NCBI GenBank assembly: GCA_947380605.1
Contig: CANCRO010000022.1
Span: 1-35,432 of the forward strand
Length of the DNA: 35,432 bases
Direction of reading: 5' to 3'
Source: Chitinophagaceae bacterium
Lineage (GTDB): Bacteria > Bacteroidota > Bacteroidia > Chitinophagales > Chitinophagaceae
Numbering within the stretch: position 1 is the stretch's first letter; every line of letters starts with the position of its first letter. Made by a program: the position numbers and the translations under genes. The notes beneath the pieces were generated by a model, which searched no databases, was not told the DNA's origin, and saw only the letters and a program-made list of their open reading frames with translations. This document shows positions 24,808 to 32,328 of this stretch, one piece after another.

Positions 24808-25995
24808 TTACAGTAGTTGAATAATTCTATTTACGATATCGACAGCCACCTCTTTTTTCGATTTAGTATCAAAATATTGGGCATTTCCTAACTTATCAAA
24901 AATAGTTATTTTATTGGTGTCAAGTCCAAATCCTGCCCCTTCATCATTTAATGAGTTCAATACGATCAAGTCTGCATTTTTTTCAACCAACTTTTTCTTT
25001 GCGTAATTTTCTTCGTCAGTAGTCTCTAAAGCAAATCCAATTAATAATTGACCTGGTTTTTTAATTTCGCCTAGGTATTTCAAAATATCCTTAGTCTCAG
25101 TTAAAGCTATTGAAAGCGTTGAATTAGACTTCTTAATTTTTTGTTGGCTTGTATTCGTTGGAGTAAAATCAGCTACTGCTGCACTCATTACAGTAATATC
25201 TATAGTTGGAAAAACAGATTTACAAACCTCCAACATATCAGCTGCAGTTTGAACTCGAATCGTTTTAAGGGAATCAGGGATATCTAATGAATTGGGACCA
25301 ACAATCAAAGTAACCTCGGCTCCAAGTTTTTCAAATTCCAAAGCGATGGCTAATCCCATCTTACCCGATGAATGATTTCCTATAAATCTAACAGGATCGA
25401 TTGGTTCATAGGTTGGGCCCGCAGTTACCACTACCTTCTTTCCACTTAAAGGTTTTCCATTAGAAAAATAGTCTTTCAGCCAATCTACCATTACTGCTGG
25501 CTCCATCATTCGCCCTTCTCCTATTAGTCCACTGGCTAATTCACCTGAATCTACAGGAAGGACGATATTACCATAATTAGTGATTATTTGAAGGTTACGC
25601 TTTGTAGCAGGATGAAGCCACATATCCTCATCCATTGCAGGAGCTACTGCCACTTTACAAGTAGCTGAAAGATAGACTGCCATTAAGAGATTATCGCAGC
25701 TACCCGAAGCCATTTTGGAAAGCGTATTGCAACTCAGCGGTGCCAGTAACATGATATCAGCCCAACTTCCTAAAGAAACATGATTTTCCCAAGTATTTTC
25801 ATGAACTAGATCCATTAAAACTGGCTGACGTGAAAGTGTTGATAAGGTTAATGGAGATACAAAATCTTTTGCAGCGGGGGTCAATATTACTCTTACATCT
25901 GCACCTGCTTTTATTAATAAACGCACCAGTATCGCCGCTTTGTAAGCAGCAATACTTCCGGTAACTCCCAATAATATTTTTTTTCCTTCTAACAT
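24808..25995 (-). CDS. coaBC: Bifunctional phosphopantothenoylcysteine decarboxylase / phosphopantothenate--cysteine ligase
   Basis: 395 residues, the usual CoaBC fusion. The CoaC half (about 1-180) binds FMN: G-V-T-G-S-I-A-A-Y-K (10-19) and active-site His72 in N-H-V-S-L-G-S-W-A-D. The CoaB half (about 185-395) starts V-V-V-T-A-G-P-T-Y-E-P-I-D-P-V-R and has N-H-S-S-G-K-M-G. Together they make 4'-phosphopantetheine, the coenzyme A precursor. Oddity: the P-x-M-N-x-x-M-W motif reads P-A-M-D-E-D-M-W (Asp122 for Asn), and the A-C-G-D motif reads A-S-G-L (Ser155 for Cys). A hairpin with a T-run sits directly against the start codon. Confidence 0.96.
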   Translation of the reverse strand: MLEGKKILLGVTGSIAAYKAAILVRLLIKAGADVRVILTPAAKDFVSPLTLSTLSRQPVLMDLVHENTWENHVSLGSWADIMLLAPLSCNTLSKMASGSCDNLLMAVYLSATCKVAVAPAMDEDMWLHPATKRNLQIITNYGNIVLPVDSGELASGLIGEGRMMEPAVMVDWLKDYFSNGKPLSGKKVVVTAGPTYEPIDPVRFIGNHSSGKMGLAIALEFEKLGAEVTLIVGPNSLDIPDSLKTIRVQTAADMLEVCKSVFPTIDITVMSAAVADFTPTNTSQQKIKKSNSTLSIALTETKDILKYLGEIKKPGQLLIGFALETTDEENYAKKKLVEKNADLIVLNSLNDEGAGFGLDTNKITIFDKLGNAQYFDTKSKKEVAVDIVNRIIQLL

Positions 25996-25999
25996 AAAA

Positions 26000-26021
26000 A
26001 ACGACGGTTCAAACCGTCGTT
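26000..26021 (-). terminator. Hairpin with T-run abutting the coaBC start codon
   Basis: A perfect 10-bp inverted repeat, AACGACGGTT and AACCGTCGTT, with a two-base centre. In the minus-strand RNA it is followed at once by a run of about six U and then the coaBC AUG (25995). It has the form of an intrinsic terminator or attenuator between rpoZ and coaBC. Confidence 0.6.
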
Positions 26022-26074
26022 AAAAATATAAAATCTTATTTAAAAAAATATTGCTAATTATTTAACCAGTTTAA

Positions 26075-26416
26075 CTAGCTAAATAAATCTTCTTCATTTT
26101 TACGGTAGTAGATTTTATCCTCTACAAATTCTTGAGAAGCTAGCAATGAAGGGTTTGGCATGCGCTCATAAGCTTTAGAAATTTCAATTTGCTCCTTATT
26201 TTCATGAATTTCTTCCAAGCTATCCGTATGGCTTGCAAATTCTTCTAACTTATTATGCAATTCTTCTTTAATAGTGATATTAATTTGATTGGCACGTTTT
26301 GCAATGATTGCAATGGATTCATACAAATTTCCAGTTTTCTGTTTTAAATCAAACAGGCTTTTTGGCTCTACCACATTACTCGTACTAGCGCTGAGTTGTC
26401 GTCTTAATTTGCTCAT
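26075..26416 (-). CDS. rpoZ: DNA-directed RNA polymerase omega subunit, Bacteroidota type
   Basis: 113 residues. It resembles the Bacteroidota RpoZ family: T-G-N-L-Y-E-S-I-A-I-I-A-K-R-A-N-Q-I corresponds to the omega core helix (E. coli '..V..A..RA.Q'), followed by an acidic C-terminal region. Omega binds beta' and aids polymerase assembly. It sits between bamD and coaBC, the standard Bacteroidota order. Its start lies inside the end of bamD: the reading frames overlap by 32 bases. No later Met is suitable, so the overlap looks real. Confidence 0.85.
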   Translation of the reverse strand: MSKLRRQLSASTSNVVEPKSLFDLKQKTGNLYESIAIIAKRANQINITIKEELHNKLEEFASHTDSLEEIHENKEQIEISKAYERMPNPSLLASQEFVEDKIYYRKNEEDLFS

Positions 26417-27215
26417 ATTGTATTGCTTTAATATTATTTTGACTTAAGTTATTTAATTCTTTTGCTTCTGCAAGTAATTTGCTATCTGGAAAACGATCCG
26501 CAAAATCTTGATATTCAGTGACCACTTTTTCAAACCTTTCAGGTTGCTTATCAATAATACTCATTTTTGCAAATCTAAAATAAGATTTGATAACACTTAA
26601 CTTATACATATCTCCCTGTTTTGAATCAGGAAAACTTGATAAAACGTTTGCATAAGAAATAGCTGCCGCCCTGTACTGTCCAACTTTATAATAAAGATCT
26701 GCCGCTCTTAATTCCTTACTCTCCATTCTTGCCCTACATTTGTCAATGATCGCAGAAGCCTCTTCGTTTCTCAAGGAGCCAGGATGAGTATTAATAAATG
26801 ACTGCATCACTCCTATCGTTTTTCCTGTATTGGTTTGATCTAAATCAATTTTAGGCACCTGCTTATAAAAACACATCGCATGCATAAAATCCACCTCTTC
26901 CGCTTTACTGCTATTTGGAAAAACCTCTAAAAATCCTTTAAAGAAATGTTCTGCATCACTATAGTTTTGCATATAATAAAAGCAAAAGGCATCTCTATAA
27001 TAAAGTTCTTCAAACTTATCTGAGCCCTTAAAAACAGGATAAAGCTCCTCATACAACTGCTGAGCCTGACGATATTTTCTATCCACATAAAACTTATCCG
27101 CCATCTTCAATTTATAGTTAACATCCTTACTTTTCAGGATTTTGCCATATTTACTGCAAGATTCCAGTGAAAAAAATACGACTACAGCGATTAAAGACAG
27201 TTTTAAAAATCTCAT
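26385..27215 (-). CDS. bamD: Outer membrane protein assembly factor BamD
   Basis: 276 residues from the ATG at 27215. Its lipoprotein signal peptide ends S-L-E-S-C, with Cys20 lipidated. TPR-like helical pairs follow, including D-R-K-Y-R-Q-A-Q-Q-L-Y-E-E-L-Y, Y-Y-M-Q-N-Y-S-D-A-E-H-F-F-K-G-F and F-P-D-S-K-Q. As the essential lipoprotein of the BAM complex it helps BamA insert outer-membrane barrels. In-frame codons upstream of 27215 include only a TTG and would spoil the signal peptide. A -7 element lies nine bases before the ATG. It heads the bamD-rpoZ-coaBC-DUF4835-DUF4296 operon. Confidence 0.9.
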   Translation of the reverse strand: MRFLKLSLIAVVVFFSLESCSKYGKILKSKDVNYKLKMADKFYVDRKYRQAQQLYEELYPVFKGSDKFEELYYRDAFCFYYMQNYSDAEHFFKGFLEVFPNSSKAEEVDFMHAMCFYKQVPKIDLDQTNTGKTIGVMQSFINTHPGSLRNEEASAIIDKCRARMESKELRAADLYYKVGQYRAAAISYANVLSSFPDSKQGDMYKLSVIKSYFRFAKMSIIDKQPERFEKVVTEYQDFADRFPDSKLLAEAKELNNLSQNNIKAIQYEQIKTTTQR

Positions 27216-27224
27216 ACAAGAGTG

Positions 27225-27232
27225 CAAAATTA
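27225..27232 (-). promoter_or_regulatory. Bacteroidota -7 element for the bamD operon
   Basis: Minus strand TAATTTTG matches TAnnTTTG exactly and ends nine bases before the bamD ATG, giving a leader of only a few bases. This also supports the ATG at 27215 over upstream codons. Confidence 0.45.
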
Positions 27233-27444
27233 GTGATTTTCATTCAAATATCTTCCCAAATTATAAGATGACAAAAAACTAGCCGTTAAGATTTTCAAAA
27301 TGTTCTATTTATCCTCTAAGACAGCATCATTATTTAGCCTACACTTTACCCGATTAAGGTAAACTTGATAGATAATAAGACATCACTTAAATATACAATA
27401 AATATTAAATATAATTAATTTATAAACTAAATTATAGACACTAA

Positions 27445-27473
27445 AAAGCCCTCCCTTTTTGAGGGAGGGCTTT
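27445..27473 (-). terminator. Intrinsic terminator of the ompA-like gene
   Basis: A perfect 12-bp stem, AAAGCCCTCCCT (27445-27456) and AGGGAGGGCTTT (27462-27473), with a five-base loop. Read on the minus strand it ends in a T-run (complement of 27443-27447) 18 bases after the ompA-like stop. It also separates that gene from the bamD operon. Confidence 0.92.
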
Positions 27474-27490
27474 GATATAAAATGATTAGC

Positions 27491-29152
27491 TTAGTTAGAT
27501 TTGATATCAATTGTATTTTGATCTCCTCCTCCAATGCTTTTTTCAGTTGAAACTCTATCAGCACCAATTCCTAATTTTTCAACTAAGTAATTCTTAATAG
27601 CATCTAATTTCTTGTCTGCTATAGATTGTTGAGCCTTAGAAGCTGCTGGATAAGCTGTAAGCGTAATAGAACAAGTAGGACTGTTTTTTAGTTTTGATTG
27701 AACAGAAGCTAACATTGCTTGTGCATCTTTACTCAACTTAGTAGATTTCATTGTAATACTTGGGTAATCTACTGGACAAGCTGGCTTAAGAGACATTTTA
27801 GAAATTAAATCTTTCATTTCATTGCAACAAGCTGGATCTGGACATTTACCTACTCCAGACGCATCAACTGGTTGACACTCTGTTGGAGTAATTAATTGTT
27901 TATCCTTACAATCTGGAACTCCATCACCATCAGTATCTCTTGTTACACCGTGTGTATCAACTGGGCAACCAGCTGGAGTGCTTGGCTCTCTATCTAATTG
28001 ATCAGTAACACCATCGCCATCCGTATCAGCAAAAACTGGTTTTGGCAACTTCATGTGTTTTGGATTGTTTAACTCGCTGTAAGCGTAATCCAATGGATTT
28101 AACCACCATAGAGGTTGAACAGTCTTTGTTTTGTTACCTACGTTAATATTTAAACCCAATGACAAGAAGTTCCATGAATCATATGCTCCTGATTTAGCAG
28201 CATCACCATAAGGAAATGCTTGATATTGTTGTCCATCAACTAGATCAGACTTAACAAATGTTTGACGATCTTCTAGGGCAAGATTTATTCTTTTACTTAA
28301 TTTAACTTCAATTCCTAATAAAACTGATGCAGATGGTTTAACTAAATTGCTTCCAGATTTCGCTGTACGCAATCCACCTTGATCCGCTTGAGTTTCATAG
28401 GTGTTATCCATTCCATCCTTTAAAGCTGTTAAAACATCTTTTCTAGTTGAATAAACATTTGCACCACTTATACTAGAGAAAAGAGAAGCATACGTATTAC
28501 CGCTAGCATCTAAAGCATTCACCTTAGTATTCCAGAAAGCAAATCCTAGACCAGCACCTGCATATAATGATGCAGATGATTTTTGCTTATGAAAACGGAT
28601 ATTGGTAAGAGTAGCTATACTTTGTAAAGAAATGTCTTGAATTTTAGCTTTATAATTTTGGTAAATTACTTGCTGAGCACCTCCATTTAAGGTAGTAATT
28701 GCACCTGCAGAACTTCTAACAATTGGATTATACCCTTTAGTTCCTAAATTACCACCGTTAGCAGCTGATAACCAGGCTGGATCTCTTTGATAGTTATCAT
28801 TAGACGACCAATTCATACCGTAAGCAGTAGCGTTGGTGTATTGCAATCTTAAGGAGAAAGTATATCCAATTGCTTTTCTTAGATGAGCTTCAAAACCCAA
28901 ACTAGGAACTTTAGAAGGAATATCTCCATTAACTGCGATAGAACCTAATGAAATACCAAATTCCACTTGATTACGTGGAATAGCTGGGAAATTGTAGGTG
29001 TTATTCAAAAATTCATTGTGCTGCGGCTTATGCTTAGCAGAAATCACAGAAGAATCAAAAATACTGTAGCCTGCACCCATTTGTGCAAAACTTGTAGTAG
29101 CTAAAAATAGAGTTAAAAACCCTAAAATTATTTGGTACTTTTTACTTGACAT
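27491..29152 (-). CDS. OmpA-like outer-membrane protein with thrombospondin type 3 repeats
   Basis: 553 residues. Signal peptide 1-24 (T-T-S-F-A-Q). Residues about 60-340 alternate hydrophobic strands as in an eight-stranded barrel. Two calcium-binding thrombospondin type 3 repeats follow, D-T-D-G-D-G-V-T-D (376-384) and D-T-D-G-D-G-V-P-D (406-414). Then come a Cys-rich linker (eight Cys between 396 and 459) and a C-terminal region (about 461-553) shaped like an OmpA domain. That last domain lacks the T-D-x2-G and R-A residues that hold peptidoglycan in OmpA, so its binding may be weak or changed. Its own strong terminator suggests a highly expressed single gene. Confidence 0.85.
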   Translation of the reverse strand: MSSKKYQIILGFLTLFLATTSFAQMGAGYSIFDSSVISAKHKPQHNEFLNNTYNFPAIPRNQVEFGISLGSIAVNGDIPSKVPSLGFEAHLRKAIGYTFSLRLQYTNATAYGMNWSSNDNYQRDPAWLSAANGGNLGTKGYNPIVRSSAGAITTLNGGAQQVIYQNYKAKIQDISLQSIATLTNIRFHKQKSSASLYAGAGLGFAFWNTKVNALDASGNTYASLFSSISGANVYSTRKDVLTALKDGMDNTYETQADQGGLRTAKSGSNLVKPSASVLLGIEVKLSKRINLALEDRQTFVKSDLVDGQQYQAFPYGDAAKSGAYDSWNFLSLGLNINVGNKTKTVQPLWWLNPLDYAYSELNNPKHMKLPKPVFADTDGDGVTDQLDREPSTPAGCPVDTHGVTRDTDGDGVPDCKDKQLITPTECQPVDASGVGKCPDPACCNEMKDLISKMSLKPACPVDYPSITMKSTKLSKDAQAMLASVQSKLKNSPTCSITLTAYPAASKAQQSIADKKLDAIKNYLVEKLGIGADRVSTEKSIGGGDQNTIDIKSN

Positions 29153-29408
29153 AATATAAATTTATTTAATGCTGAACTAGGGGGTTAATTAGACACGAAA
29201 TTATCATTATATATTGAAAATGCAAACTTTTTTGTCGGATATTTAACTATTTCTTATAAAAAGAGCAATTTTTTAAACAATTTGGGCCTTATAACTATCA
29301 CCAATAAACGCTTTTTACCTAAAACTGCTACAAGACGCTGGTTTCAAATAAAATAAAATATTTTCTTTGAAGCCGTTGAATACTGAATTATATTGCTTTT
29401 TTTTGCTC

Positions 29409-30371
29409 ATGGACTTTGTCAACAAGATTATAGGGGATGAATTAAAAATTTTTGAAAAAAAATTTACTGATGCCGTAAAAAGTCAGACTCCTTTGCTTGA
29501 CCGGATAATGAAATATATTATCAAGCGAAAAGGAAAACAACTAAGGCCAATGTTTGTGTTCTTGAGTGCAAAATTAGTTGGGCCAATTAATGAAAGTACC
29601 TATCGAGCGGCAGCGCTGGTTGAAATACTTCATACCGCTACCCTAGTTCACGATGATGTAGTGGATGAGTCGCTGGAAAGAAGAGGTTTTTTTTCTATCA
29701 ATGCCATATGGAAAAACAAAATAGCGGTACTAGTTGGTGACTATTTATTATCCAAAGGTTTACTACTTTCCACTTCCCACCAAGATTATCAACATCTAGA
29801 TATTTTATCGGAAGCAGTTAGAAAAATGAGTGAAGGAGAATTGCTTCAAATTGAAAAAGCCCGCAACCTAAATTTAAAAGAGGATATCTATTTTGAAATC
29901 ATCAGAAACAAAACAGCTTCTCTACTTTCATCTGCTTGTGCGGTGGGCGCATGGAGTACTTGCAAAGATCCTATCACTACTGAAAAGATGAAACAATTTG
30001 GCGAAAAAGTTGGCATTGCGTTTCAGATTAAAGATGATCTTTTTGATTATGGTAAAGAAGATATTGGCAAACCAACCGGCAATGATATTAAAGAGAAAAA
30101 ATTAACGCTTCCGTTGATTTATACGCTTAATAATATAGATGCGGCTACTAGAAGAAAATTGATCTACATTATTAAAAATGAAAATACGCAACCTGAAAAA
30201 GTGAAAATAGTAATTGATACCGTTGTTGAAGCAGGCGGTATTCGGTATGCCGCTGCCAAAATGAATGACTATAGAAACGAAGCAATCTCCATACTTCATG
30301 AATTTCCAGAAACCGAGGTAAGAAAAGCATTAGAAGAACTGGTAATATTTACTACCGACAGAAAGTATTAG
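29409..30371 (+). CDS. All-trans polyprenyl diphosphate synthase
   Basis: 320 residues from the ATG at 29409 (an in-frame TTG at 29367 would add 14). It condenses isopentenyl diphosphate onto an allylic primer to make a long prenyl chain, most likely the menaquinone side chain. Motifs: G-K-Q-L-R-P (42-47), the first Asp-rich motif H-D-D-V-V-D-E (81-87) and the second, Q-I-K-D-D-L-F-D-Y-G (207-215). The residues before the first Asp motif are small or medium (A-T-L-V-H), consistent with a long-chain product. A T-rich TTTTTTTG ends just before the ATG. recJ follows after 61 bases. Confidence 0.92.
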   Translation: MDFVNKIIGDELKIFEKKFTDAVKSQTPLLDRIMKYIIKRKGKQLRPMFVFLSAKLVGPINESTYRAAALVEILHTATLVHDDVVDESLERRGFFSINAIWKNKIAVLVGDYLLSKGLLLSTSHQDYQHLDILSEAVRKMSEGELLQIEKARNLNLKEDIYFEIIRNKTASLLSSACAVGAWSTCKDPITTEKMKQFGEKVGIAFQIKDDLFDYGKEDIGKPTGNDIKEKKLTLPLIYTLNNIDAATRRKLIYIIKNENTQPEKVKIVIDTVVEAGGIRYAAAKMNDYRNEAISILHEFPETEVRKALEELVIFTTDRKY

Positions 30372-30432
30372 CATTAATTAATCAGAGACGATCAAATTGC
30401 TCAGATTCATCTTCACCTTTAAAATAACGTGA

Positions 30433-32139
30433 ATGAATAAACGCTGGAACATATTAAGTGGCAATGATGAAAAAGAAAAAGCGCTCAATCAATCGCTTAA
30501 AATAAATACTACCCTCTGTAAAATTTTAGTCCAAAGAGGTATAGATGATTTTGAAAAATCGAAAGCTTATTTTCGCCCCCAATTAAAAGATTTACACGAT
30601 CCTTTTCTAATGAAGGATATGCAAAAAGCAGTGGACAGAATAATTACTGCTATCAATAAAAATGAAAAGATTTTAATTTTTGGTGATTACGATGTGGATG
30701 GAACTACTGCTGTGGCTTGTATGTACCAGTTCATTTGTAAATTACATTCTCCTCATCTAATTGATTATTACATTCCACATCGATATCGAGAAGGATATGG
30801 TATTAGTAAAGCAGGTATTGATTTTGCAGCCACCAATGATTTTAGTTTAATCATTGCGCTAGACTGTGGTATCAAATCAGTAGACCTGATTTCCTATGCA
30901 AAAGGTTTAGGAATTGACTTCATCATTTGTGATCATCATCTACCGGATATTATTTTACCCCCTGCAGTAGCTATTTTAAATCCTAAGCAAACCGATTGCC
31001 ACTACCCTTTTAAAGATCTTTGTGGATGCGGCGTTGGTTTTAAATTAATAACCGCATTGGCTAAACACTTTGAAATAAATGAAGCTGTTTATTTTAATTA
31101 CTTAGAACTCGTTGCCACCGCAATAGCTGCAGACATAGTGCCCATGATAGGAGAAAATAGAATCTTGGCTTATTTCGGAATACAGCAAATCAATAACAAC
31201 CCATCTGCTGGTATCAAAGCATTAATCCAACTTAGTGGAATAAAAGGCAAACTAACCATCACCAATGTAGTATTTGTGATCGCTCCAAGAGTGAATGCTG
31301 CTGGAAGAATGGATGATGCAAAAAAAGCAGTACAACTATTTATAGCATCCGATCCTACCAAGGCACTAGCGTTTGCCGAAATGCTACATAGTGATAACAG
31401 CGATCGAAAAGAAGCCGATAGTTCCATTACTGATGAGGCACTGGCTTTAATAGCAATAGACCCACTTTTGATCGATAAAAAAACAACGGTAGTCTTTAAT
31501 GAGCATTGGCATAAAGGTGTAGTAGGTATTGTAGCAAGTCGACTAACTGAAAAATATTACCGACCAACCGTAGTACTCACCCTTCACGAGGGTATAGTTT
31601 CAGGAAGTGCTAGAAGCGTTATGGGGTATAATTTATACGAAGCTATTGATGCTTGTAAGGAATATCTGCTCGCCTATGGAGGACACTTTGCTGCAGCAGG
31701 ACTTTCAATGCTTCCTAAAAATGTGGAAGCTTTTGCTAATAAATTTGAAGAGGTAGTCGCTGCCAGCATCCCGAATCATCTTTTAATACCAGAAATCATC
31801 ATTGATAGTTCCATTGCTTTTAGCGAATTAACAATGCCCCTATACAATATCATTTGCCAAATGGAACCCTTTGGGCCTGGAAATATGCGTCCTGTATTTG
31901 TTGCCACTAATTTAATAGACACCGGTTACTCAAAAATTTTAAAAGAATTACACATCCGTTTTGTTATAAAACAAAATAATATCCGCTTTACTGGTATCGG
32001 TTTTAATATGGCAGACAAATTTCATTTGTTAGCATCAAAACAACCTATTGATATTGTTTTTACGCTGGATGAAAATAGTTGGAATGGTGAGACTACCCTT
32101 CAATTAAAAGTCATTGATATGAGATTAACCTCCTCTTGA
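30433..32139 (+). CDS. recJ: Single-stranded-DNA-specific exonuclease RecJ
   Basis: 568 residues, normal for RecJ. It degrades single-stranded DNA 5'->3' in recombination and mismatch repair. DHH-phosphoesterase motifs are intact: F-G-D-Y-D-V-D-G-T-T-A (83-93), A-L-D-C-G-I-K (142-148), I-C-D-H-H-L-P (165-171), a following A-T-A-I-A-A-D-I-V-P. The DHHA1 half has A-P-R-V-N-A-A-G-R-M-D-D and G-G-H-F-A-A-A-G. A C-terminal OB-fold ends the protein. It starts at the ATG 61 bases after the prenyl synthase, with no terminator between, so they probably share a transcript. Confidence 0.96.
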   Translation: MNKRWNILSGNDEKEKALNQSLKINTTLCKILVQRGIDDFEKSKAYFRPQLKDLHDPFLMKDMQKAVDRIITAINKNEKILIFGDYDVDGTTAVACMYQFICKLHSPHLIDYYIPHRYREGYGISKAGIDFAATNDFSLIIALDCGIKSVDLISYAKGLGIDFIICDHHLPDIILPPAVAILNPKQTDCHYPFKDLCGCGVGFKLITALAKHFEINEAVYFNYLELVATAIAADIVPMIGENRILAYFGIQQINNNPSAGIKALIQLSGIKGKLTITNVVFVIAPRVNAAGRMDDAKKAVQLFIASDPTKALAFAEMLHSDNSDRKEADSSITDEALALIAIDPLLIDKKTTVVFNEHWHKGVVGIVASRLTEKYYRPTVVLTLHEGIVSGSARSVMGYNLYEAIDACKEYLLAYGGHFAAAGLSMLPKNVEAFANKFEEVVAASIPNHLLIPEIIIDSSIAFSELTMPLYNIICQMEPFGPGNMRPVFVATNLIDTGYSKILKELHIRFVIKQNNIRFTGIGFNMADKFHLLASKQPIDIVFTLDENSWNGETTLQLKVIDMRLTSS

Positions 32140-32250
32140 AAACATAACAACAGACTTTGTTAAATTAAAAATAACCCCCTTTTCATTGCGCAACTTTTAT
32201 TTACCAAAAATGAATTGATCCGCTATTTTTTGAATAAATATAGTCAACTA

Positions 32251-32284
32251 AAAAAGGGACTATCTTTTCAGACAATCCCTTTTT
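32251..32284 (-). terminator. Intrinsic terminator of htpG
   Basis: Outer 9-bp arms AAAAAGGGA (32251-32259) and TCCCTTTTT (32276-32284). In the minus-strand RNA the helix continues as GGGAUUGUCU / AGAUAGUCCC, using two G-U pairs, and closes on a GAAA tetraloop, followed by a U-run. The wobble pairs would be A-C mismatches in the plus-strand RNA, so it is built for htpG, though it may also stop recJ transcripts. Confidence 0.85.
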
Positions 32285-32328
32285 AGCTAAATTATTGTTT
32301 GCTATTTAATCCAATTTCAATCAAAAAA

